Notes under the pieces: model-generated | What the model saw: the letters and a program-made list of their open reading frames with translations, nothing else | Databases searched by the model: none | What the model was told of the DNA's origin: nothing | Translations under genes and position numbers: made by a program | Part shown: positions 1 to 7,933 of the stretch, one piece after another | Numbering within the stretch: the first letter of the stretch is position 1 | Layout of the letters: the number at the start of each line of letters is the position of its first letter | DNA from: Melioribacter sp. | Lineage (GTDB): Bacteria > Bacteroidota > Ignavibacteria > Ignavibacteriales > Melioribacteraceae | DNA length: 13,432 nt | Assembly: GCA_016841125.1 (NCBI GenBank) | Contig: JAENZU010000044.1 | Coordinates: 1-13,432 of the forward strand | Direction: 5' to 3'

Positions 1-4
1 AAAA

Positions 5-20
5 ATGTTATCGTTAACAT
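5..20. promoter_or_regulatory. LacI-family-like operator palindrome
   Basis: The 16 bases ATGTTATCGTTAACAT form a palindrome around a central CG with one mismatched pair (11 against 14). A central CG flanked by TTA/TAA arms and ending in TG/CA is the general form of operators bound by LacI-family repressors. That identity is inferred from shape alone. No LacI-type regulator is visible here, and the regulated gene would probably lie beyond the left edge. Confidence 0.35.
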
Positions 21-232
21 AAATAATTTTGGATCAAATACAAACTATATAAATCAAAGAAATTCTTCGCTGTGAGTTATCCTTTTAAACAAATAATTTA
101 ATGTTCAGTGTTTAGTTTAGTTTTAATAAGCTATCACAACACAACTTATGATCAACATTAAAATGAATTTCGTTATTGCGGCAAAAATGCAAAATTACGG
201 ATAGGGAATTGCATATTAAATATTGAAACGGG

Positions 233-303
233 ATTAGCCGAATGATCCAAAAATGTTTTTTAATTTGAGATCTTGAGTTTGATTAGCAGATCAATCGGCA
301 AAT
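233..303. repeat. Long imperfect inverted repeat
   Basis: Bases 233-247 (ATTAGCCGAATGATC) and 289-303 (GATCAATCGGCAAAT) are inverted copies matching at 13 of 15 positions, separated by 41 bases. The loop itself contains a small AAAAA-TG-TTTTT hairpin at about 249-260. The arms are richer in GC than the surroundings, which argues against simple AT-rich chance. It could be a structured RNA in the receptor's 3' region or the leader of a gene to the left, a two-part operator, or a degraded element end. Confidence 0.45.
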
Positions 304-308
304 ACCAG

Positions 309-356
309 TTTGCAGTTTAAAAAATAAAGACTGCAAAAATATTTCTAACATTGCAG
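309..356 (-). terminator. Candidate terminator: competing stem-loops after the receptor gene
   Basis: TTTGCAGT (309-316) and ACTGCAAA (330-337) form a perfect eight-base inverted repeat with a 13-base loop. A third element, TTGCAG at 351-356, can instead pair with CTGCAA at 331-336, so two hairpins exclude each other. They lie 58 to 106 bases past the receptor's stop on the transcribed strand. No clear run of U follows the stem, so an intrinsic terminator is only one reading. Confidence 0.3.
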
Positions 357-414
357 CCTCCAATAACTCAACTTGCATCCAAATTAACAATTTCAATTTG
401 ACATAAACTCAATT

Positions 415-2826
415 CTAAATTTTAGCTTTAAAAGATAAAATAAAATTCCTTCCCGGCGCCACAATCGCCGAAGAATATGGTCTGTACCTTTGATCGGTTA
501 AATTTTCTACCCCGGCATTTACGGTAAAGATTTCATTCAATTGATAAGAGGTTTTGAAGTTTAACGTATACCAACTTGGCGAATAAGGATTACCGTTTTC
601 ATCCATCGCATAAATATAATCTTTTCCCTTTTCCTCTTCGGGAAGATCAGCAAAACTTTTTTCGCCGTTGTAAATTGCATTAATCTGCATTGTCAATCCA
701 TCAACCATATAAGTAAGCCTTGTTATTCCGAACCAAGGAGGTGCATGTCTTGAAGGACTTGTAGACCCGTCGTCTAATTCTTCTTCTCCCTTTTGATAAT
801 TAAATTTTGATGAAAAGCCAAAACCGTTTGCGAACTCTACCTCCAAGCCTGCCTGCACACCGTAAACATTAGCCTTTGCCGCATTTTGAATTGCCTGTAC
901 TTTACTTAATTCTCCGTCGTAAATAATACTGTCCCGACCATCAATTGAATAATCTCTGCGAACCATTGCATCATTTAACCGGGTGTAAAATCCAGTGATA
1001 TCAAACCTCACAACATCATTAAAAACTTTGGAAATACTTAAATCGATATTGTAAGCATATTCAGCTTTTAGATCGGGGTTTGGGACTAAGACCGCACCCG
1101 GCTGCGAGTCGAACACTTTACCGACATCATCAACATTCGGCGATCTGAATCCCGTTGAGGCATTGGAACTGATTGACCAATCTCTGGAGGGATGATAAAC
1201 AAATCCAAGACTGTCGGTCAACGCTCCATTATTTATCGATGCATCTGAATTTGGGAATGGATAAAATTGAATGTTATTACTAAAATCCGCTTCTAAAATA
1301 AATTGGTTATAACGTAAGCCGGACTGGATCATAAACTTACTATCTAAATGATATTCGTATGTAAGATACGCAGCATAGGACGACCAAGTTGATTGTGGGT
1401 ATCTCGATGGACCGACAGAAACAATACCGGAAGCGATATTCTCATCCTCCCCGGTTGATGTAACATCATTATATACCAATTCAAACCCATAAAATAACCA
1501 GGATTTATTCCCGATAGTTCTGTTAAAATCTACATTAGCCGAAAGAGCAGTAACTTTTTCGAGCCTGGAAGATCTGGTATTACTGTTAAATCCGCGATCG
1601 ATCCTGCTCTCCTCAAAGTGTTGATGGGCAAGACGAAAACTCATTTGATCGTAGAGAAAGTTATCATAATTGCTGGTAATGTTGAAATCATTCATCATCC
1701 AAACTTGAGGACCGTAATTCCACTCGGCGCTTCTGGGCAAACCGTTTCGGTATCTAATTAATCTATCGTATCGTGGGTAATCTCCTGTAGTTGAGTAATG
1801 GAAGCCGTAATTGAAATCCCAATACTCACCGGGTTTAAATCTAATCTTCTGCATCAAATTAATTTGCGAATATCCGCTCGGCACTTGTTCTCTGGGATTC
1901 TCACTTGTTACAACCACGTCTGTACTGTCAATTCGCTTTACATAATTTTGCCGCAGGTATTCATCGGGACCATGCCTGCCCATGATCAGATCACCGTAAT
2001 CGCTATGAGTTATACTTGTTAAAAACGCCCAGTTTTTCCACCCCACGTTTACATCAAAATGTACCGTCTTTTCATTATTCGCAGATGAATATCGTGTTAC
2101 TGCCTTTCCTGATATAAAGGTTTCTCCCGAAAGTGTTAATTGCGGTGTTAGTGTTTTGAAATTCATCACACCGCCAATTGCGTCACTGCCGTAAATAACC
2201 GAACCGGGTCCGAAATAAACTTCGGTATTTTCAATAGCAAATGGATCGAGCGAAATTACATTTTGCAAATTTCCGCTCCGAAAAATCGCAGTATTCATCC
2301 GAACACCATCAACCGAGTATAAAAGCCGGTTAGTGGAGAAGCCTCTGATCATTGGACTTCCGCCCCCCTGCTGACTTTTCTGAATAAATACTTCCCCCGA
2401 TGAACCGAGCAGATCGGCAGCAGTTTGAGGATTCTGCAGTGTTACATCTTTTGCAGATATTGTACTGATCTTTGCCGGAACATCAATCGAAGTTTGATTC
2501 CAGCGAGTTGCGGAAACTACTACTTGATCCATTGAAACAATGGAAGAAGTCATTTGTACATTAAAATCTGACTCGGCTAATTCTTTGAAACTAAATGTCT
2601 CTGTTTTGTAGCCGAGCATTCTAAAGACTATTTCATTCGAATTTTTGAATTTTGATATGTCCGCTTGACCTTCAACATTTGTAGATGCGAAAGCTCTCGG
2701 ACTTTCACTTGAAATTGTAACCAATTCTATTGGTCGTCCGCTTTCCCGCTCGGTAACAGTAATTATTTGTGAATAGACCGAATTCACAAAAATTAGCACG
2801 AGCGAGAGAAGTATTATTTTTTTCAC
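415..2826 (-). CDS. TonB-dependent outer-membrane receptor
   Basis: This is an 803-residue outer-membrane receptor that would import a scarce ligand using energy from TonB-ExbB-ExbD. In order it shows a signal peptide (about 1-19, ending VYSQ), a carboxypeptidase-D-regulatory-like extension (about 20-90), a plug domain (about 100-225) with MIRGFSTNRLLYSVDGVRMN and FGPGSVIYGSDAIGGVMNF signatures, and a 22-strand-type barrel to the C-terminus (ENLTDQRYRP near the end). The NAIFRSGNLQNVISLDP stretch of the plug resembles the haem/siderophore branch. FRSP (about 559) and NPDL (about 582) resemble the FRAP/NPNL boxes of haem receptors, but no histidine lies between them, so haem is not supported. 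The start is GTG, chosen because AGGAG lies nine bases upstream and the signal peptide begins there. It follows the small membrane protein by 51 bases and is probably co-transcribed with it. The ligand is unknown. Confidence 0.93.
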   Translation of the reverse strand: MKKIILLSLVLIFVNSVYSQIITVTERESGRPIELVTISSESPRAFASTNVEGQADISKFKNSNEIVFRMLGYKTETFSFKELAESDFNVQMTSSIVSMDQVVVSATRWNQTSIDVPAKISTISAKDVTLQNPQTAADLLGSSGEVFIQKSQQGGGSPMIRGFSTNRLLYSVDGVRMNTAIFRSGNLQNVISLDPFAIENTEVYFGPGSVIYGSDAIGGVMNFKTLTPQLTLSGETFISGKAVTRYSSANNEKTVHFDVNVGWKNWAFLTSITHSDYGDLIMGRHGPDEYLRQNYVKRIDSTDVVVTSENPREQVPSGYSQINLMQKIRFKPGEYWDFNYGFHYSTTGDYPRYDRLIRYRNGLPRSAEWNYGPQVWMMNDFNITSNYDNFLYDQMSFRLAHQHFEESRIDRGFNSNTRSSRLEKVTALSANVDFNRTIGNKSWLFYGFELVYNDVTSTGEDENIASGIVSVGPSRYPQSTWSSYAAYLTYEYHLDSKFMIQSGLRYNQFILEADFSNNIQFYPFPNSDASINNGALTDSLGFVYHPSRDWSISSNASTGFRSPNVDDVGKVFDSQPGAVLVPNPDLKAEYAYNIDLSISKVFNDVVRFDITGFYTRLNDAMVRRDYSIDGRDSIIYDGELSKVQAIQNAAKANVYGVQAGLEVEFANGFGFSSKFNYQKGEEELDDGSTSPSRHAPPWFGITRLTYMVDGLTMQINAIYNGEKSFADLPEEEKGKDYIYAMDENGNPYSPSWYTLNFKTSYQLNEIFTVNAGVENLTDQRYRPYSSAIVAPGRNFILSFKAKI

Positions 2827-2835
2827 TTCTCAATT

Positions 2836-2840
2836 CTCCT
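2836..2840 (-). promoter_or_regulatory. Ribosome binding site supporting a GTG start
   Basis: On the minus strand AGGAG sits nine bases before the GTG at 2826-2824. No ATG in this frame gives an equally placed site together with the signal peptide, so this supports the GTG start of the receptor. Confidence 0.6.
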
Positions 2841-2863
2841 GTATTACATAATTGTGGGAAAAT

Positions 2864-2875
2864 AATTCCGGAATT
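2864..2875. repeat. 12-base perfect palindrome AATTCCGGAATT
   Basis: This palindrome is centred on CCGG in the 51-base gap between the small membrane protein and the receptor. It could be a protein-binding site or a weak hairpin that changes the ratio of the two gene products. Chance is also possible in AT-rich DNA. Confidence 0.3.
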
Positions 2876-2877
2876 GA

Positions 2878-3426
2878 TTAAGCGAATCGCGGAGGGGGCG
2901 ATTTTGGTTTAGTGTATATTGAAAGGTAGTCGATGTTGTAGAGCATAGATAAGTATTGTGTGTTAATCGGACTGAATTGATTCTCGGAGGAAGCAGGCGG
3001 AAATAAGTTAAAGGAGAAATCAGATAATCGTTTTTGCCTGTTTTTGCTTTCTTTATCATTACTGAAATTATCCGAAGCCAATTTGTATAACTTTTTATTT
3101 AAAACTGTTTCTTCATGATCCGGCCAGCACAAATAATAAATGCTGTCTGCCACAACCTCTTTTGTAACAATGTCAAACATCTGACCTTGAAATTCAAATT
3201 CTTTTGAATGTTCCCATCTAACTTTTGAGTTTACTTCGTCAAGTCTAAATCCTAATTTCACAAGGTTATCTTTTTCGATCCCCATTATTAATTGTTTCTT
3301 AACTTCTTTTTTAATCAATGTCTTTTTGTAAGTCAGCCATGAATAAGTTCCAACAAACGGGGTAATAAAGCAGAGTATCAATACTAAACTAATTGTAATT
3401 TTATATTTTGAGATTTGCTTAAGCAT
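2878..3426 (-). CDS. Membrane-anchored small protein of unknown function
   Basis: I do not recognise a named family. The 182-residue product starts with a short positively charged stretch and a single hydrophobic segment (about 9-31, ISLVLILCFITPFVGTYSWL), which fits an inner-membrane anchor or uncleaved signal. A lysine-rich region follows, then a strand-rich segment with EFEFQGQMFDIV and DSIYYLCWPDHEE. The C-terminal half is polar and ends in a proline-rich tail (KSPPPRFA). The frame can be opened by a TTG at 3429, but the adjacent ATG at 3426 is the more likely start. Only a weak AAGAA precedes it. A promoter-like sequence lies upstream and the TonB receptor follows 51 bases downstream. 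An accessory role for that receptor is inferred from position only. The lack of other cysteines or histidine clusters gives no support for metal binding. Confidence 0.75.
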   Translation of the reverse strand: MLKQISKYKITISLVLILCFITPFVGTYSWLTYKKTLIKKEVKKQLIMGIEKDNLVKLGFRLDEVNSKVRWEHSKEFEFQGQMFDIVTKEVVADSIYYLCWPDHEETVLNKKLYKLASDNFSNDKESKNRQKRLSDFSFNLFPPASSENQFSPINTQYLSMLYNIDYLSIYTKPKSPPPRFA

Positions 3427-3476
3427 CAATCACTGTTCTTAAAATAATTTATATTTCTAATAAACAACCATCCTTT

Positions 3477-3504
3477 AGTCGTTCCAACAAAAAGTCGGTT
3501 TCAA
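3477..3504. repeat. Two direct copies of AGTCG-TT-CAA
   Basis: AGTCGTTCCAA (3477-3487) and AGTCGGTTTCAA (3493-3504) recur 16 bases apart in the 149-base gap between the response regulator and the small membrane protein. The second copy overlaps the candidate -7 box. Direct half-sites on one face of the helix would suit a regulator, possibly the neighbouring NarL-type one, but this is inference from spacing alone. Confidence 0.25.
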
Positions 3505-3529
3505 ATCTAATCAATTAAACTGAATCAAA
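3502..3529 (-). promoter_or_regulatory. Bacteroidota-like promoter for the small protein and receptor
   Basis: Read on the minus strand, TTTG (3529-3526) is followed after 16 bases by TAGATTTG (3509-3502), an exact match to the TAnnTTTG -7 box of Bacteroidota. The spacing is a little shorter than the usual 19 or so. Transcription would start near 3495, leaving a leader of roughly 70 bases before the ATG at 3426. The 149-base gap and lack of another gene here support a separate transcription unit. Confidence 0.4.
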
Positions 3530-3578
3530 CACTGTAAAATTTTGTGAAATATTTTAATTTGTTTTGAACCAATAACTA

Positions 3579-4199
3579 TCAAACAAGCTTATCCTTCAAA
3601 GCCTTTGCCACTGCTTCGGCTTTTGAGTGGACATGAAGTTTTTCATAAATATTTTTTATATGATGACGAACTGTGCCGACACTAATAAATAGTTTATCTC
3701 CAATTTCTTTATACGTAGCGCCGTCACAAAGAGAATTCAAAACTTCAAGTTCACGCTTTGATAGAGGGGATTCTTCCTTCACAGTCTGCAGTGAACTTAC
3801 AACTAATCGTGCAATTCGTGAAGTCATTGGCGCCCCCCCTTCATTAACCTCCTTAACTGCCTCAATTATTTTTTCTTCAGGAGCGCTCTTATCCAGATAA
3901 CCGCAAGCCCCGGCTTTTAGAGCTTTAAATACTAATTCGGCTTCCTCGTGAACCGTCAGCATTACAATATCAATATTGGAATTAAGTTCTTTCACTTTTT
4001 TTATTCCTTCAATACCGGACATCCCCGGTAAATCAATATCCATCAACATTACATCCGGTGAATTATTTTCCAGTTCCATCAGCATAGCTTCACAATTTGA
4101 ATAATCGCCGACACACTTATAACCCTCGGCATCATTAATAAATTCAGCTAACTCTTCACGTATTACCGAATCATCTTCAACCACAGTGACATATATCAT
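3579..4199 (-). CDS. NarL/FixJ-family response regulator
   Basis: This is a 206-residue transcription regulator controlled by phosphorylation. The receiver domain (about 1-120) carries the acidic pair E8/D9/D10, the phosphoacceptor D54 in MDIDLPGMSG, the conserved T82 (MLTVHEE) and K104 (YLDKSAP). The LuxR-type helix-turn-helix (about 143-200) contains SKRELEVL and FISVGTVRHHIKNIYEKL. All key residues are present, so it should be active. Its ATG overlaps the kinase stop codon as ATGA, which points to translational coupling and identifies it as that kinase's partner. Its targets are not shown by the sequence; candidates are the receptor unit immediately downstream and the secreted-protein genes upstream. 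A run of seven C bases at 3833-3839 on the plus strand lies in the coding region, and the frame is intact. Confidence 0.95.
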   Translation of the reverse strand: MIYVTVVEDDSVIREELAEFINDAEGYKCVGDYSNCEAMLMELENNSPDVMLMDIDLPGMSGIEGIKKVKELNSNIDIVMLTVHEEAELVFKALKAGACGYLDKSAPEEKIIEAVKEVNEGGAPMTSRIARLVVSSLQTVKEESPLSKRELEVLNSLCDGATYKEIGDKLFISVGTVRHHIKNIYEKLHVHSKAEAVAKALKDKLV

Positions 4200-7100
4200 T
4201 TTGTACTCTCACTTTCATTTATGTAATCATGAATTTTAGCTGTAAACATTATAGTAGTTCCTTTCCCGACCTCTGATATATTATTAAGTTCGCCGTTTAT
4301 TTTTTTTGCCCGCGCTTTGATGTTATCAATGCCATAGCCGGGTGATTCTTCCAAAGTATTGAACCCGATACCATCATCAGAAACGTAAATGTTGAGCAGA
4401 TCATTTTCAACATTTATTTTTAATTCTACTTTTTGGCAGTGTGCATACTTCAAAGAGTTATTCATCGACTCTTTAAATATCATTACGAGATGCCGTTTCC
4501 AGTCCATTTGCAGTTTATACTTTTTCAATTTTTCCGAAATGCCGAACTCAAAAAATTTAATTCCGGTGCCATTGAAAAGATCATCACCAAAGTCTTTTAA
4601 CCGAATTACAAGATCGTACAAAGTATCTTCATCCGGTTTAAGAGTCCAGATTAAATCCTTTGCGCCAATTCTCAAATCATTGGATGTTTCGGATACATTA
4701 TTCAAATCATCAATAATTTTTGCTGCAGACCCATTTAATTGTTTTTTTAATCGCCGGACAAAAACAGTAATCCTTGTAAGTTTGTGACCGAGCTCATCAT
4801 GAAAATCGCGTGCTAAATCCTCCCTAACTCTTTCCCGCTCATTCACTCTTATCCTTTCATACGCTAGGGTTTGAGTTATTTTAATTTTCAATCTCCTCAT
4901 ATGAAGCAGCCATAAAATTGAAGCAATTGAAAAGAATATTAATATTATGAACCACCAGGTCAACCAAAAAGGAGGGGTAATAATCAATGAAATACCAGTT
5001 CCTTTTTCATTCCATATTCCTTCGCCGTTTGCAGCTTTTACCCTAAAAGTGTATTTACCCGGATTAAGATTTGTGTAGCTTGCAAATCTTCGTGAGCCGG
5101 CATTTATCCAGCTTTCATCAAAGCCCTCCAATTTGTAACTATACGTGCTGTTCTGCGGATTCGAGTAATCTAACGCTATAAACTCAAATGAAAAATGATT
5201 GTCGAAATAAGATAATTCAATTTCGTCTAGTAGATTCAAGGGTTTTCCAAAGCGAATACTTTTGTTAAATTTTCTAAAATCAGTTAATAATATTTCCGGA
5301 GGACCTGATACTTCTCTTAATTCGGTTGGGTCAAAATAATTCAATCCTTTTGTTCCACCGAAAAACATACGGTTTTTTTTCGACTTGTAAAAAGCACCTC
5401 TCACAAATTCATTACTCTGAAGTCCATTTGCCATCGAGTACTTTTTAATTTGTCCGGTATTAGGATCAAATCTCGCGAGTCCGTTATTTGTTGAAGCCCA
5501 GAGAAAGCCATTATCATCAACCAGCAAACCATCAATTCGATTATTAGGAAGACCCTCATTAATAGTAGTATAGCTGAAATTATCTGCTGATCTATCATAC
5601 TTATTTATTCCCCCGCTGTATGTACCGATCCAGAGATTCTCTTTTTCATCTTCCGCAAAACATGTAAAACTTCTGTTGTTTATTGATGCGGGATCGAATT
5701 CATCGTAATAATAATTTGTAAAATTATCCTCATTATAATTGTACTTTGAAAGTCCTCCCACAGACGTCCCAATCCATAAAGTATTATACTTGTCTTCATA
5801 TATTGACCAAACAGTAAGTGAAGGCAAAGAATCGGAATAGTTTTGATCAGGTTTATATTGTTTAAAACTATTTTTAAACGGATCCAGTTTATAAAGTCCT
5901 TTCGCTGCGGTACCAATCCAATAGAAATTCTTTGAGTCTTTGTATGAAAAATATATAATGCTTTCGGATAACTCCTCTTTAAGTACTTTATGAATACCGG
6001 ACAACACTCTTTTGGTTTTAATATCAAACAGATAAAACCCCTTACTCAATGTTCCGATCCAAATTGTATCGCCTTCGATCATGAGTGATCTTATATAACG
6101 GCTCTCCTTAAATTCCTTTACTTGGGTAATTTGTTCCATGCTGTCATTAAATTGAAATAACCCTTTGCCCAATGTTCCAATGTAAATATTTCCTTCGGCA
6201 TCTTCTGCAAAAGAACTTACCGAAGGATAATCCCCGGAAACATTAGGCGTAAGATCATCCAATGCAATATTAAATTGTATCTTTCCCGGGTTGATTCTAC
6301 TAACCCCATTTCCGAAAGTACCAATCCATGTATTACCGAACTTATCGGAATAAATTTGCCTAATCGAGTTGCTGCTGATACTTTTTTTATCATTTTCGTC
6401 ATGTGTAAAATGTTTTAATTCCGCAGTCCCAAACAGCAAAGATATTTTATAAAGTCCCTTATTTCCTTGAGCAATCCAAATGTTTTTATATTTATCAACA
6501 GTCACGGTATTTGCCGTCTGCTGAACAATTATTTTCTCCGGGATTTCAATTTTCTTTTTTTCAATTATATCAATAAGATTAAATTCAAAGTCCCTATTAA
6601 TAGTCCAAATAATTCGGTCGTTGACCCTGCCTATATTACGAATGAAATTATCGGGATGAGTGATTTCTTTATTCATGAATATTTGCTGAAATGTATTGGT
6701 ACGATTATTCAATTTTACAAGACCCTCTCCCCAAGCAGCCAATAAAAGATCTCCGGTTGAATCAGAGATAATTTCGAACACTGCTTCAAATTGAGCAACC
6801 GATTCACAATTAATATCGTTCAAATATTGATTTACTATTTTGGCATCCGCGGGGGAAATTTCAATTAATGATATCCCCCATAAATTTGGACGTTCTGGGG
6901 GAATTTCATTCCAGGAATTATAGCTGTGGTTTTCATCGGAGGCATAGTTCAATTTATATTTACCTTTTTCCAATTCGATAACATCAATCAGTATTCTATT
7001 CTTGATCGATCCGCCGGCATTAAAAGATCTCAGCTGATCAAATTCCCAGATAATTTTATCGTTCATCGATATAAATCCATAATCAGCTTTCAGCCTCTGG

Positions 7101-7933
7101 TATGCTTCGCCGGAACAGATCACAATAAATTTACTTTTTCGTTCAACCACGAATTCCTTTTGGATATCGGCATTATCCTTTACCTCAACTATTTGGTAAG
7201 CTCGCACATCTGAAGAAATTTTTGATTCGACGAATTCGAATAAAGCTTGCGAATACTGGACGTCCCGCCAGCCGAATCTCTCTACTTTATTGGTTCTAAT
7301 GTTCAGCTTATTCATTCCACGGTCTAAAGTTGCAACCCAAATGTGAAGGCTGTCATTTGTTATATCCTGGTAAATGGAGGATATACCAATTCCGGAGATT
7401 GAATTTTTATCAAACCGGTTTGGGAGAAATCTTTCGACCTTTCCGGTTTTAGGGTAGTATTTATTCAGCCCTTGACCCGGGTATCCAATCCAGATATTTC
7501 CATCGGTGTCTTCGAGAAAAGCGCTGGGTAAAACAGTCCCGCTGATAGTTGTTGTATCATCCGGATCGTTTACGAGTGATGTAAATTTTCCTGTTGCCTG
7601 ATCGTAAATATCAAAACCCCCGATTGCTTGAGCAATGTAAATCCTTCCCTTGCTGTCACTGTAAACTCTATTCATCCAATTGCCGCGCGGTGAATTTTTA
7701 TCGCTAGGATCAAATCGGAAAGTCTTCACTTCATAACCGTCGTATCGGTTCAGACCATCTTCGGTTGCAATCCAAATGTATCCGAATGTATCCATCGTAA
7801 TAAAGTTGATTCCATTCTGAGTAAGTCCTCTTTCGGTTGTGAGGTGTTCAAAGGTGTACCGCTTATGCTGTGCAGTAGACACATTTATAAATAAAACAAA
7901 AAGGACAAATTTGAATAACTTTGAATTGATCAT
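4196..7933 (-). CDS. Two-propeller sensor histidine kinase with inserted domain
   Basis: This is a transmembrane sensor kinase of about 1245 residues. It has a signal peptide (about 1-21, ending STAQ), about 14-15 Reg_prop blades of the type DxxGNIWIGTxxxGLxKYDP (about 40-880, consistent with two seven-bladed propellers), a Y_Y_Y domain (about 895-980), one membrane segment (about 986-1008, FWLTWWFIILIFFSIASILW), a HisKA_3 dimerisation domain with H1045 in DFHDELGHKL, and an HATPase domain (KESMNNSLKYAH, SDDGIGF, GYGIDNIKARA) to the end. The periplasmic propellers presumably bind a ligand and phosphorylation passes to the overlapping response regulator. Residues about 222-380 do not fit the blade pattern and look like a separate strand-rich domain placed between blades four and five. 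The frame opens with a TTG at 7939, but ATG at 7933 directly precedes the signal peptide and is preferred. No receiver or AraC domain is fused, unlike SusR-type hybrid regulators. Confidence 0.93.
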   Translation of the reverse strand: MINSKLFKFVLFVLFINVSTAQHKRYTFEHLTTERGLTQNGINFITMDTFGYIWIATEDGLNRYDGYEVKTFRFDPSDKNSPRGNWMNRVYSDSKGRIYIAQAIGGFDIYDQATGKFTSLVNDPDDTTTISGTVLPSAFLEDTDGNIWIGYPGQGLNKYYPKTGKVERFLPNRFDKNSISGIGISSIYQDITNDSLHIWVATLDRGMNKLNIRTNKVERFGWRDVQYSQALFEFVESKISSDVRAYQIVEVKDNADIQKEFVVERKSKFIVICSGEAYQRLKADYGFISMNDKIIWEFDQLRSFNAGGSIKNRILIDVIELEKGKYKLNYASDENHSYNSWNEIPPERPNLWGISLIEISPADAKIVNQYLNDINCESVAQFEAVFEIISDSTGDLLLAAWGEGLVKLNNRTNTFQQIFMNKEITHPDNFIRNIGRVNDRIIWTINRDFEFNLIDIIEKKKIEIPEKIIVQQTANTVTVDKYKNIWIAQGNKGLYKISLLFGTAELKHFTHDENDKKSISSNSIRQIYSDKFGNTWIGTFGNGVSRINPGKIQFNIALDDLTPNVSGDYPSVSSFAEDAEGNIYIGTLGKGLFQFNDSMEQITQVKEFKESRYIRSLMIEGDTIWIGTLSKGFYLFDIKTKRVLSGIHKVLKEELSESIIYFSYKDSKNFYWIGTAAKGLYKLDPFKNSFKQYKPDQNYSDSLPSLTVWSIYEDKYNTLWIGTSVGGLSKYNYNEDNFTNYYYDEFDPASINNRSFTCFAEDEKENLWIGTYSGGINKYDRSADNFSYTTINEGLPNNRIDGLLVDDNGFLWASTNNGLARFDPNTGQIKKYSMANGLQSNEFVRGAFYKSKKNRMFFGGTKGLNYFDPTELREVSGPPEILLTDFRKFNKSIRFGKPLNLLDEIELSYFDNHFSFEFIALDYSNPQNSTYSYKLEGFDESWINAGSRRFASYTNLNPGKYTFRVKAANGEGIWNEKGTGISLIITPPFWLTWWFIILIFFSIASILWLLHMRRLKIKITQTLAYERIRVNERERVREDLARDFHDELGHKLTRITVFVRRLKKQLNGSAAKIIDDLNNVSETSNDLRIGAKDLIWTLKPDEDTLYDLVIRLKDFGDDLFNGTGIKFFEFGISEKLKKYKLQMDWKRHLVMIFKESMNNSLKYAHCQKVELKINVENDLLNIYVSDDGIGFNTLEESPGYGIDNIKARAKKINGELNNISEVGKGTTIMFTAKIHDYINESESTK

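Larger units (their letters stand above)
1..414. other. Gene-free intergenic region at the left edge
   Basis: No open frame longer than about 20 codons begins here on either strand. The stretch lies downstream of the receptor's stop codon and is AT-rich. It contains a LacI-operator-like palindrome at 5-20, a 15-base inverted repeat pair at 233-247 and 289-303, and TTTGCAG/CTGCAAA stem-loops between 309 and 356. A weaker six-base pair (187-192 with 209-214) is also present. I looked for cobalamin or TPP riboswitch core motifs and recognised none. It could be the 3' untranslated region of the receptor, the promoter region of a gene beyond the left edge, or both. Confidence 0.7.

Noticed and set aside
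1..414. Possible riboswitch in the left intergenic region
   Set aside because: I could not match cobalamin, TPP or other familiar core motifs, and the region lies downstream of the receptor, not upstream.
2844..3059. 71-codon minus-strand frame overlapping the end of the small membrane protein
   Set aside because: It sits out of frame inside the C-terminal half of the small protein and runs into the spacer. It has no start signal or protein-like composition.
3833..3839. Run of seven C bases in the response-regulator gene, a possible phase-variation tract
   Set aside because: The run is short, the frame is intact, and it falls in a linker (EGGAP). Nothing suggests switching.
4389..4787. Plus-strand open frame of 132 codons inside the kinase gene
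   Set aside because: It lies antisense to the conserved HisKA_3 and HATPase region, has no ribosome binding site and no recognisable protein feature. It is a by-product of the kinase coding sequence, as are the other plus-strand frames in the window.
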